Below are positions 23,676 through 36,400 of a stretch of 52,659 bases of DNA, piece by piece; position 1 is the stretch's first letter; every line of letters begins with the position of its first letter. Below the pieces are notes generated by a model. It ran no database searches. It was given only the letters and a program-made list of their open reading frames with translations, and had not been told where the DNA came from. This DNA comes from Liolophura sinensis (lineage: Eukaryota > Mollusca > Polyplacophora > Chitonida > Chitonidae): positions 1 to 52,659 of the forward strand of contig NW_027018245.1 in NCBI RefSeq assembly GCF_032854445.1, given 5' to 3'. The position numbers and the translations under genes are program-made.

Positions 23676-26600
23676 GGCATCGGCAGCTGTTGAAAAATTG
23701 CAAATTTCCCTGGTTTCCATGGAGTAAGAGTCGTTGCTGGGCACGTGATTATGACATAAATGATTATTCAATTGTCGCTACAGCCAAAAGTATTGGTCGG
23801 AGAGCAACGCGGATTGCACCATTCGATTTCTCGTCACAAAATACGTCGGATTAGCCTCTTACTAGTAGCACTGGAACAGTTCTTCCACTTTTGCATTTTT
23901 GCCTGGTCTTTTTGTTAATTGAAACCGGCTACACTGTACTCTGTACAATCGCGACTGGTCATTACTATATTCAACTTTTGACTATGAGTGATGTGCCCTT
24001 CGGTAGCCCAGAAGACCTGAAATCTTTGGGCCAAGCCCATTTAACTTACCCAGCAAATGTCTTACTTCTAAGTCCAAGACAATCTCAATGTCTTTATCTA
24101 CGTGTAGAAAAACCAGACCATTTGTACATAAAACACACAAGGTACTTGATACAGTCTGCTGTAAAAAGTACAACTAAACACTGACCCACATTTATAAGGT
24201 GCCAAAAGATGCGGAATTGGGCCAGGCATCCTAAGCTGTTAAAAAATTGCAAATTTCCCTGGTTTCCATGGAGTAAGAGCCGTTGCTGGGCACGTGATTA
24301 TGACATAAATGATCATTGAATTGTCACTACAGCCAAAAGTATTGGTCGGAGAGCAACGCGGTTTGCACCATTCGATTTGTCGTCACAAAATACGTAGGAT
24401 TAGCTTCTTAACAGCAGCACTGGAACAGTTTTTCCACTTTTGCATTTTTGCCTGGTCTTTTTGTTAATTGAAACCGGCTACACTGTACTCTGTACAATGG
24501 CGACTGGTCATTACTATATTCAACTTTCCACTATATGTTATGTGCCCTTCGGTAGCCCAGAAGACGTCAAATCTTTGGGCTAAGCCCATTTAACTCACCC
24601 AGCAATTGCCTTACTTCTAAGTCGAAGAAAATGTCAATGTCTTTATCTACGTGTAGAAAAACCACACCATTTGTACATAAAAAACACAAGGTACTTGATA
24701 CAGTCTGCTGTAAAAAGTACAACTGACCACAGACCAACATGAATAAGGTGCCAAAAGATGCGGAATTGAGCCAGGTATTGGCAGCTGTTGAAAAATTACA
24801 AATTTCCCTGGTTTCCATGGAGTAAGAGCCGTTGCTGGGCACGTGATTATGACATCAATGATTATTCAATTGTCGCTACAGCCAAAAGTATTGGTCGGAG
24901 AGCAACGCGGATTGCACCATTCGATTTCTCGTCACAAAATACGTCGGATTAGCCTCTTACTAGTAGCACTGGAACAGTTCTTCCACTTTTGCATTTTGCC
25001 TGGTCTTTTTGTTAATTGAAACCGGCTACACTGTACTCTGTACAATCGCGACTGGTCAGTACTATATTCAACTTTTGACTATAAGTTATGTGCCCTTCGG
25101 TAGCCCAGAGGATCTGAAATCTTTGGGCCAAGCCCATTTAACTCACCTAGCAATTGTCTTACTTCTAAGTCGAAGATAATCTCAATGTCTTTATCTACGT
25201 GTAGAAAAATCACACCATTTGTACATAAAAAACACAAGGTACTTGATACAGTCTGCTGTAAAAAGTACAACTGAACACTGACCCACTTCAGTAAGGTGCC
25301 AAAAGATGCGGAGTTGAGCCAGGCAACGGCAGTTGTTGAAAAATTGCAAATTTCCCTGGTTTCCATGGAGTAAGAGCCGTTGCTGGGCACGTGACTATGA
25401 CATCAATGATCATTCAATTGTCGCTACAGCGAAAAGTATTGGTCGGAGAGCAACGCGGTTTGCACCATTCGATTTCTCGTCACAAAATACGTCGGATTAG
25501 CCTCTTACCAGCAGCACTGGAACAGTTTTTCGACTTTTGCATTTTGCCTGGTCTTTTTGTTAATTGAAATCGGCTACACTGTACTCTGTACAATCGCGAC
25601 TGGTCATTACTATATTCAACTTTTGACTATAAGTTATGTGCCCTTCGGTAGCCCAGAAGACCTCAAATCTTTGGGCCAAGCCCATTTAACTCACCCAGCA
25701 ATTGTCTTACTTCTAAGTCCAAGACAATCTCAATGTCTTTATCTACGTGTAGAAAAACCACACCATTTGTACGTGAAACACACAAGGTACTTGATACAGT
25801 CTGCTGTAAAAAGTACAACTAAACACTGACCCACATTTATAAGGTGCCAAAAGATGCGGTATTGGGCCAGGCATCTTCAGCTGTTAAAAAATTGCAAATT
25901 TCCCTGGTTTCCATGGAGTAAGAGCCGTTGCTGGGCACGTGATTATGACATCAATGATCATTGAATTGTCGCTACAGCCAAAAGTATTGGTCGGAGAGCA
26001 ACGCGGTTTGCACCATTCGATTTCTCGTCACAAAATACGTAGGATTAGCCTCTTAACAGCAGCACTGGAACCGTTTTTCCACTTTTGCATTTTTGCCTGG
26101 TCTTTTTGTTAATTGAAACCGGCTACACTGTACTCTGTACAATGGCGACTGGTCATTACTATATTCAACTTTCGACTATATGTTATGCGCCCTTCGGTAG
26201 CCCAGAAGACGTCAAATCTTTGGGCTAAGCCCATTTAACTCACCCAGCAATTGCCTTACTTCTAAGTCGAAGAAAATGTCAATGTCTTTATCTACGTGTA
26301 GAAAAACCACACCATTTGTACATGAAAACACAAGGTACTTGATACAGTCTGTTGTAAAAAGTACAACTGAACACTGACCCACTTCAGTAAGTTGCCAAAA
26401 GATGCGGAATTGAGCCAGGCATCGGCAGCTGTTGAAAAATTGCAAATTTCCCTGGTTTCCATGGAGTAAGAGTCGTTGCTGGGCACGTGATTATGACATA
26501 AATGATTATTCAATTGTCGCTACAGCCAAAAGTATTGGTCGGAGAGCAACGCGGATTGCACCATTCGATTTCTCGTCACAAAATACGTCGGATTAGCCTC

Positions 26601-29600
26601 TTACTAGTAGCACTGGAACAGTTCTTCCACTTTTGCATTTTTGCCTGGTCTTTTTGTTAATTGAAACCGGCTACACTGTACTCTGTACAATCGCGACTGG
26701 TCATTACTATATTCAACTTTTGACTATGAGTGATGTGCCCTTCGGTAGCCCAGAAGACCTGAAATCTTTGGGCCAAGCCCATTTAACTTACCCAGCAAAT
26801 GTCTTACTTCTAAGTCCAAGACAATCTCAATGTCTTTATCTACGTGTAGAAAAACCAGACCATTTGTACATAAAACACACAAGGTACTTGATACAGTCTG
26901 CTGTAAAAAGTACAACTAAACACTGACCCACATTTATAAGGTGCCAAAAGATGCGGAATTGGGCCAGGCATCCTAAGCTGTTAAAAAATTGCAAATTTCC
27001 CTGGTTTCCATGGAGTAAGAGCCGTTGCTGGGCACGTGATTATGACATAAATGATCATTGAATTGTCACTACAGCCAAAAGTATTGGTCGGAGAGCAACG
27101 CGGTTTGCACCATTCGATTTGTCGTCACAAAATACGTAGGATTAGCTTCTTAACAGCAGCACTGGAACAGTTTTTCCACTTTTGCATTTTTGCCTGGTCT
27201 TTTTGTTAATTGAAACCGGCTACACTGTACTCTGTACAATGGCGACTGGTCATTACTATATTCAACTTTCGACTATATGTTATGCGCCCTTCGGTAGCCC
27301 AGAAGACGTCAAATCTTTGGGCTAAGCCCATTTAACTCACCCAGCAATTGCCTTACTTCTAAGTCGAAGAAAATGTCAATGTCTTTATCTACGTGTAGAA
27401 AAACCACACCATTTGTACCTGAAAACACAAGGTGCTTGATACAGTCTGTTGTAAAAAGTACAACTGAACACTGACCCACTTCAGTAAGTTGCCAAAAGAT
27501 GCGGAATTGAGCCAGGCATCGGCAGCTGTTAAAAAATTGCAAATTTCCCTGGTTTCCATGGAGTAAGAGTCGTTGCTGGGCACGTGATTATGACATCAAT
27601 GATTATTCAATTGTCGCTACAGCCAAAAGTATTGGTCGGAGAGCAACGCGGATTGCACCATTCGATTTTCTCGTCACAAAATACGTCGGATTAGCCTCTT
27701 ACTAGTAGCACTGGAACAGTTCTTCCACTTTTGCATTTTTGCCTGGTCTTTTTGTTAATTGAAACCGGCTACACTGTACTCTGTACAATCGCGACTGGTC
27801 ATTACTATATTCAACTTTTGACTATGAGTGATGTGCCCTTCGGTAGCCCAGAAGACCTGAAATCTTTGGGCCAAGCCCATTTAACTTACCCAGCAAATGT
27901 CTTACTTCTAAGTCCAAGACAATCTCAATGTCTTTATCTACGTGTAGAAAAACCAGACCATTTGTACATAAAACACACAAGGTACTTGATACAGTCTGCT
28001 GTAAAAAGTACAACTAAACACTGACCCACATTTATAAGGTGCCAAAAGATGCGGAATTGGGCCAGGCATCCTAAGCTGTTAAAAAATTGCAAATTTCCCT
28101 GGTTTCCATGGAGTAAGAGCCGTTGCTGGGCACGTGATTATGACATAAATGATCATTGAATTGTCACTACAGCCAAAAGTATTGGTCGGAGAGCAACGCG
28201 GTTTGCACCATTCGATTTGTCGTCACAAAATACGTAGGATTAGCTTCTTAACAGCAGCACTGGAACAGTTTTTCCACTTTTGCATTTTTGCCTGGTCTTT
28301 TTGTTAATTGAAACCGGCTACACTGTACTCTGTACAATGGCGACTGGTCATTACTATATTCAACTTTCCACTATATGTTATGTGCCCTTCGGTAGCCCAG
28401 AAGACGTCAAATCTTTGGGCTAAGCCCATTTAACTCACCCAGCAATTGCCTTACTTCTAAGTCGAAGAAAATGTCAATGTCTTTATCTACGTGTAGAAAA
28501 ACCACACCATTTGTACATAAAAAACACAAGGTACTTGATACAGTCTGCTGTAAAAAGTACAACTGACCACAGACCAACATGAATAAGGTGCCAAAAGATG
28601 CGGAATTGAGCCAGGTATCGGCAGCTGTTGAAAAATTACAAATTTCCCTGGTTTCCATGGAGTAAGAGCCGTTGCTGGGCACGTGATTATGATATAAATG
28701 ATCATTCAATTGTCACTACAGCCAAAAGTATTGGTCGGAGAGCAACGCGGTTTGCACCATTCGATTTCTCGTCACAAAATACTTCGGATTAGCCCCTTAC
28801 CAGCAGCACTAGAACAATTTTTTCAATTTTGCAGTTTTGTTTGGTCTTTTTGTTAATTGAAATCGGCTACACTGTACTCTGTACAATCGCGACTGGTCAT
28901 TACTATATTCAACTTTTGACTATAAGTTATGTGCCCTTCGGTAGCCCAGAAGACCTCAAATCTTTGGGCCAAGCCCATTTAACTCACCCAGCAATTGTCT
29001 TACTTCTAAGTCCAAGACAATCTCAATGTCTTTATCTACGTGTAGAAAAACCACACCATTTGTACGTGAAACACACAAGGTACTTGATACAGTCTGCTGT
29101 AAAAAGTACAACTAAACACTGACCCACATTTATAAGGTGCCAAAAGATGCGGTATTGGGCCAGGCATCTTCAGCTGTTAAAAAATTGCAAATTTCCCTGG
29201 TTTCCATGGAGTAAGAGCCGTTGCTGGGCACGTGATTATGACATCAATGATCATTGAATTGTCGCTACAGCCAAAAGTATTGGTCGGAGAGCAACGCGGT
29301 TTGCACCATTCGATTTCTCGTCACAAAATACGTAGGATTAGCCTCTTAACAGCAGCACTGGAACCGTTTTTCCACTTTTGCATTTTTGCCTGGTCTTTTT
29401 GTTAATTGAAACCGGCTACACTGTACTCTGTACAATGGCGACTGGTCATTACTATATTCAACTTTCGACTATATGTTATGCGCCCTTCGGTAGCCCAGAA
29501 GACGTCAAATCTTTGGGCTAAGCCCATTTAACTCACCCAGCAATTGCCTTACTTCTAAGTCGAAGAAAATGTCAATGTCTTTATCTACGTGTAGAAAAAC

Positions 29601-30260
29601 CACACCATTTGTACATGAAAACACAAGGTACTTGATACAGTCTGTTGTAAAAAGTACAACTGAACACTGACCCACTTCAGTAAGTTGCCAAAAGATGCAG
29701 AATTGAGCCAGGCATCGGCAGCTGTTGAAAAATTGCAAATTTCCCTGGTTTCCATGGAGTAAGAGCCGTTGCTGGGCACGTGATTATGACATAAATGATT
29801 ATTCAATTGTCGCTACAGCCAAAAGTATTGGTCGGAGAGCAACGCGGATTGCACCATTCGATTTCTCGTCACAAAATACGTCGGATTAGCCTCTTACTAG
29901 TAGCACTGGAACAGTTCTTCCACTTTTGCATTTTGCCTGGTCTTTTTGTTAATTGAAACCGGCTACACTGTACTCTGTACAATCGCGACTGGTCAGTACT
30001 ATATTCAACTTTTGACTATAAGTTATGTGCCCTTCGGTAGCCCAGAGGATCTGAAATCTTTGGGCCAAGCCCATTTAACTCACCTAGCAATTGTCTTACT
30101 TCTAAGTCGAAGATAATCTCAATGTCTTTATCTACGTGTAGAAAAATCACACCATTTGTACATAAAAAAACACAAGGTACTTGATACAGTCTGCTGTAAA
30201 AAGTACAACTGAACACTGACCCCACTTCAGTAAGGTGCCAAAAGATGCGGAGTTGAGCCA
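23676..30260. repeat. Irregular continuation of the four-monomer HOR with inserted and missing monomers
   Basis: Starts are 23676, 24225, 24774, 25322, 25870, 26418, 26967, 27515, 28065, 28614, 29163 and 29711. M1 is replaced by a hybrid (A linker, GGCATCGGCAG, mostly GAGTCGTTG, GTTCTTCCAC) at 23676, 26418, 27515 and 29711. The order is M1'-M2-M3-X-M4, M1'-M2, M1'-M2-M3-M4, M1'. X at 25322 is an inserted monomer type, and the pair before 27515 lacks M3 and M4. This explains internal offsets of 2,742 bp (five monomers), 1,098 bp (two) and 6,035 bp (eleven). Confidence 0.85.
25322..25869. repeat. Rare monomer type X
   Basis: Its marks are GGCAACGGCAGTTG, CACGTGACTATGAC, CTACAGCGAAAAG and GTTTTTCGACTTTTGCATTTTGCC. 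The same type is at 30261, and at 46722 with the anchor GGCATCGGCAG instead. Here it interrupts the M1-M2-M3-M4 order between M3 and M4. The sequence just before it (CCAGAGGATCTGAAAT, near 25107) is shared with the stretch before 30261. Confidence 0.85.
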
Positions 30261-30266
30261 GGCAAC

Positions 30267-32709
30267 GGCAGTTGTTGAAAAATTGCAAATTTCCCTGGTT
30301 TCCATGGAGTAAGAGCCGTTGCTGGGGCACGTGACTATGACATCAATGATCATTCAATTGTCGCTACAGCGAAAAGTATTGGTCGGAGAGCAACGCGGTT
30401 TGCACCATTCGATTTCTCGTGACAAAATACGTCGGATTAGCCTCTTACCAGCAGCACTGGAACAGTTTTTCGACTTTTGCATTTTGCCTGGTCTTTTTGT
30501 TAATTGAAATTGGCTACACTGTACTCTGTACAATCGCGACTGGTCATTACTATATTCAACTTTTGACTATAAGTTATGTGCCCTTCGGTAGCCCAGAAGA
30601 ACTGAAATCTTTGGGCTAAGCCCATTTAACTCACCAAGCAATTGCCTTACTTCTAAGTGCAAGACAATCTCAATGTCTTTATCTACGTGTAGAAAAACCA
30701 CACCATTTGTACGTGAAAAACACAAGGTACTTGATACAGTCTGCTGTAAAAAGTACAACTAAACACTGACCCACTTCAGTAAGATGCCAAAAGATGCGGA
30801 ATTGAGCCAGGCATCGGCAGCTGTTGCAAAATTGCAAATTTCCCTGGTTTCCATGGAGTAAGAGCCGTTGCTACGCACGTGATTATGACATAAATGATTA
30901 ATCAATTGTCGCTACAGCCAAAAGTATTGGTCGGAGAGCAACGCGGATTGCACCATTCGATTTCTCGTCACAAAATACGTCGGATTAGCCTCTTACTAGT
31001 AGCACTGGAACAGTTCTTCCACTTTTGCATTTTGCCTGGTCTTTTTGTAAATTGAAACCGGCAACACTGTACTCTGTACAATCGCGACTGGTCATTACTA
31101 TATTCAACTTTTGACTATAAGTTATGTGCCCTTCGGTAGCCCAGAAGACCTGAAATCTTTGGGCCAAGCCCATTTAACTCACCCAGCAATTGTCTTACTT
31201 CTAAGTCCAAGACAATCTCAATGTCTTTATCTACGTGTAGAAAAACCACACCATTTGTACGTGAAAAACACGAGGTACTTGATACAGTCTGCTGTAAAAA
31301 GTACAACTGAACACTGACCCACTTCAGTAAGGTGCCAAAAGATGCGGAATTGAGCCAGGCATCGGCAGTTGTTGAAAAATTGCAAATTTCCCTGGTTTCC
31401 ATGGAGTAAGAGCCGTTGCTACGCACGTGATTATGACATAAATGATTATTCAATTGTCGCTACAGCCAAAAGTATTGGTCGGAGAGCAACGCGGATTGCA
31501 CCATTCGATTTCTCGTCACAAAATACGTCGGATTAGCCTCTTACTAGTAGCACTGGAACAGTTCTTCCACTTTTGCATTTTGCCTGGTCTTTTGGTTAAT
31601 TGAAACCGGCTACACTGTACTCTGTACAATCGCGACTGGTCATTACTATATTCAACTTTTGACTATAAGTTATGTGCCCTTCGGTAGCCCAGAAGACTTG
31701 AAATCTTTGGGCCAAGCCCATTTAACTCACCCAGCAATTGTCTTACTTCTAAGTCCAAGACAATCTCAATGTCTTTATCTACGTGTAGAAAAACCACACC
31801 ATTTGTACGTGAAAAACACAAGGTACTTGATACAGTCTGCTGTAAAAAGTACAACTGAACACTGACCCACTTCAGTAAGGTGCCAAAAGTATGCGGAATT
31901 CAGCCAGGTATCGGCAGCTGTTGAAAAATTGCAAATATCCCTGGTTTCCATGGAGCAAGAGCCGTTGCTGGGCACGTGATTATGACATAAATGATCATTC
32001 AATTGTCACTACAGCCAAAAGTATTGTTTGGAGAGCAACGCGGTTTGCACCATTCGATTTCTCGTCACAAAATACGTCGGATTAGCCTCTTACCAGCACC
32101 ACTGGAACAGTTTTTCCACTTTTGCATTTTTACCTGGTCTTTTTGTTAATTGAAATCGGCTACACTGTACTCTGTACAATCGCGACTGGTCATTACTATA
32201 TTCAACTTTTGACTATAAGTTATGTGCCCTTCGGTAGCCCAGAAGACGTCAAATGTTTGGGCCAAGCCCATTTAACTCACCCAGCAATTGTCTTACTTCT
32301 AAGTGCAAGATAATCTCAATGTCTTTATCTACGTGTAGAAAAATCACACCATTTGTACATAAAAAACACAAGGTACTTGATACAGTCTGCTGTAAAAAGT
32401 ACAACTGACCACAGACCCACATGAATAAGGTGCCAAAAGATGCGGAATTGAGCCAGGTATCGGCAGCTGTTGAAAAATTGCAAATTTCCTTGGTTTCCAT
32501 GGAGTAAGAGCCGTTGCTGGGCACGTGATTATGACATTAATGATCATTCAATTGTCGCTACAGCCAAAAGTATTGGTCGGAGAGCAACGCGGATTGCACC
32601 ATTCGATTTCTCGTCACAAAATACGTCGGATTAGCCTCTTACCAGCAGCACTGGAACAGTTTTTCCACTTTTGCATTTTTGCCTGGTCTTTTTGTTAATT
32701 GAAATCGGC
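30267..32709. repeat. Segment duplicated at 46728-49170 (offset ~16.46 kb)
   Basis: Starts 30810, 31358, 31907 and 32456 match 47270, 47818, 48367 and 48916. Rare shared variants confirm it: AGAACTGAAATC, TCACCAAGC, GTTGCAAAATTGC, GATTAATCAATTG, TTTGTAAATTGAAACCGGCAACAC and CTTTTGGTTAATTG. The match begins after AACGGC/ATCGGC at the X anchor and ends at CTACACTG/CTAAGCTG (32710 against 49171). Differences I saw are one G in a G-run near 30325, plus the changes at the edges. Confidence 0.9.
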
Positions 32710-35700
32710 TACACTGTACTCTGTACAATCGCGACTGGTCATTACTATATTCAACTTTTGACTATATGTTATGTGCCCTTCGGTAGCCCAGAAGACGTCA
32801 AATGTTTGGGCCAAGCCCATTTAACTCACCCAGCAATTGTCTTACTTCTAAGTGCAAAATAATCTCAATGTCTTTATCTACGTGTAGAAAAATCACACCA
32901 TTTGTACATAAAAAACACAAGGTACTTGATACAGTCTGCTGTAAAAAGTACAACTGACCACAGACCCACATGAATAAGGTGCCAAAAGATGCGGAATTGA
33001 GCTAGGTATCGGCAGCTGTTGAAAAATTGCAAATTTCTTTGGTTTTCATGGAGTAAGAGCCGTTGCTGGGCACGTGATTATGACATCAATGATCATTCAA
33101 TTGTCGCTACAGCCAAAAGTATTGGTCGGAGAGCAACGCGGATTGCACCATTCGATTTCTCGTCACAAAATACGTCGGATTAGCCTCTTACCAGCAGCAC
33201 TGGAACAGTTTTTCCACTTTTGCATTTTTGCCTGGTCTTTTTGTTAATTGAAATCGGCTAAGCTGTACTCTGTACAATCGCGACTGGTCATTACTATATT
33301 CAACTTTTGACTATAAGTTATGTGCCCTTCGGTAGCCCAGAAGACCTGAAATCTTTGGGCTAAGCCCATTTAACTCACCCAGCAATTGCCTTACTTCTAA
33401 GTGCAAGACAATCTCAATGTCTTTTTCTACGTGTAGAAAATCCACACCATTTGTACATAAAAACACAAGGTACTTGATACAGTCTGCTGTAAAAAGTACA
33501 ACTAAACACTGACCCACATTTATAAGGTGCCAAAAGATGAGGAATTGGGCCAGGCATCGGCAGCTATTAAAGAATTGCAAATATCCCTGGTTTCCATGGA
33601 GTAAGAGCCGTTGCTGGGCACGTGATTATGACATCAATGATCATTCAATTGTCGCTACAGCCAAAAGTATTGGTCGGAGAGCAACGCGGTTTGCACCATT
33701 CGATTTCTCGTCACAAAATACGTCGGATTAGTCTCTTACCAGCAGCACTGGAACAGTTTTTCCACTTTTGCATTTTTGCCTGGTCTTTTTGTTAATTGAA
33801 ACCGGCTACACTGTACTCTGTACAATCGCGACTGGTCATTACTATATGAAACTTTTGACTATATGTTATGTGCCCTTCGGTAGCCCAGAAAACCTGAAAT
33901 CTTTGGGCCAAGCCCATTTAACTCACCCAGCAATTGTCTTACTTCTAAGTCCAAGACAATCTCAATGTCTTTATCTACGTGTAGAAAAACCACACCATTT
34001 TGTACATAAAAAACACAAGGTACTTGATACAGTCTGCTGTAAAAAGTACAACTGAACACTGACCCACTTCAGTAAGGTGCCAAAAGATGCGGAATTGAGC
34101 CAGGCATCGGCAGTTGTTGAAAAATTGCAAATTTCCCTGGTTTCCATGGAGTAAGAGCCGTTGCTGGGCACGTGATTATGACATCAATGATCATTCAATT
34201 GTCGCTAGAGCCAAAAGTATTGGTCGGAGAGCAACGCGGTTTGCACCATTCAATTTCTCGTGACAAAATACGTCGGATTAGCCTCTTACCAGCAGCACTG
34301 GAACAGTTTTTCCACTTTTGCATTTTTGCCTGGTCTTTTTGTTAATTGAAATCGGCTACACTGTACTCTGTACAATCGCGACTGGTCATTACTATATTCA
34401 ACTTTTGGCTATAAGTTATGTGCCCTTTGGTAGCCCAGAAGACCTGAAATCTTTGGGCTAAGCCCATTTAACTCACCCAGCAATTGCCTTACTTCTAAGT
34501 GCAAGACAATCTCAATGTCTTTATCTACGTGTAGAAAAACCACACCATTTGTACATGAAAAACACAAGGTACTTGATACAGTCTGCTGTAAAAAGTACAA
34601 CTGACCACAGACCCAAATGAATAAGGTGCCAAAAGATGCGGAATTGAGCCAGGTATCGGCAGCTGTTGAAAAATTGCAAATTTCCTTGGTTTCCATGGAG
34701 TAAGAGCCGTTGCTGAGCACGTGATTATTACATAAATGCTCATTAAATTGTCACTACAGCCAAAAGTATTGGTCGGAGTTCAACGCGGTTTGCACCATTC
34801 GATTTCTCGTCACAAAATACGTCGGATTAGCCTCTTACCAGCAGCACTGGAACAATTTTTCCACTTTTGCATTTTTGCCTGGTGTTTTTGTTAATTGAAA
34901 TCGGCTACACTGTACTATGTACCATCGCGACTGGTCATTACTATATTCAACTTTTGACTATATGTTATGTGCCCTTCGGTAGCCCAGAAGACGTCAAATG
35001 TTTGGGCCAAGCCCATTTAACTCACCCAGCAATTGCCTTACTTCTAAGTCCAAGACAATCTCAATGTCTTTATCTACGTGTAGAAAAACCACACCATTTG
35101 TACATATAAAACACAAGGTACTTGATACAGTCTGCTGTAAAAAGTACAACTAAACACTGACCCACATTTATAAGGTGCCAAAAGATGCGGAATTGGGCCA
35201 GGCCTCGGCAGCTGTTAAAAATTTGCAAATATCCCTGGTTTCCATAGAGTAAGACGCGTTGCTGGGCACGTGATTATGACATCAATGATCATTGAATTGT
35301 CGCTACAGCCAAAAGTATTGGTCGGAGAGCAACGCGGATTGCACCATTCGATTTCTCGTCACAAAATACGTCGGATTAGCCTCTTACTAGTAGCACTGGA
35401 ACAGTTTTTCCACTTTTGCATTTTTGCCAGGTCTTTTTGTTAATTGAAACCGGCTACACTGTACTCTGTACAATCGCGACTGGTCATTACTATATTCAAC
35501 TTTTGACTATGAGTGATGTGCCCTTCGGTAGCCCAGAAGACCTGAAATCTTTGGGCTAAGCCCATTTAACTTACCCAGCAATTGTCTTACTTCTAAGTCC
35601 AAGACAATCTCAATGTCTTTATCTACGTGTAGAAAAACCACACCATTTGTACATAAAACACACAAGGTACTTGATACAGTCTGCTGTAAAAAGTACAACT

Positions 35701-36400
35701 AAACACTGACCCACATTTATAAGGTGCCAAAAGATGCGGAATTGGGCCAGGCATCTTAAGCTGTTAAAAAATTGCAAATTTCCCTGGTTTCCATGGAGTA
35801 AGAGCCGTTGCTGGGCACGTGATTATGACATAAATGATCATTGAATTGTCACTACAGCCAAAAGTATTGGTCGGAGAGCAACGCGGTTTGCACCATTCGA
35901 TTTGTCGTCACAAAATACGTAGGATTAGCCTCTTAACAGCAGCACTGGAACAGTTTTTCCACTTTTGCATTTTTGCCTGGTCTTTTTGTTAATTGAAACC
36001 GGCTACACTGTACTCTGTACAATGGCGACTGGTCATTACTATATTCAACTTTCGACTATATGTTATGTGCCCTTCGGTAGCCCAGAAGACGTCAAATCTT
36101 TGGGCTAAGCCCATTTAACTCACCCAGCAATTGCCTTACTTCTAAGTCGAAGAAAATGTCAATGTCTTTATCTACGTGTAGAAAAACCACACCATTTGTA
36201 CATAAAAAACACAAGGTACTTGATACAGTCTGCTGTAAAAAGTACAACTGACCACAGACCAACATGAATAAGGTGCCAAAAGATGCGGAATTGAGCCAGG
36301 TATCGGCAGCTGTTGAAAAATTACAAATTTCCCTGGTTTCCATGGAGTAAGAGCCGTTGCTGGGCACGTGATTATGACATAAATGATCATTCAATTGTCA
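31460..36400. repeat. Copy 1 of a 4,941-bp nine-monomer tandem duplication
   Basis: Starts 31907, 32456, 33005, 33553, 34103, 34652, 35201, 35750 and 36299 have linkers A, C, C, B, A, C, B, B, C, and the next nine starts repeat that series exactly. Rare variants are shared at matching places: GTATTGTTTGG (32022), GAGCTAGG (32999), GGTGTTTTTG (34882), TCCATAGAG (35250) and GCCAGGTC (35427). The only difference I found is an extra T near 34000. The left breakpoint follows 31459 (GTCG against GTCA in copy 2). Confidence 0.93.
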
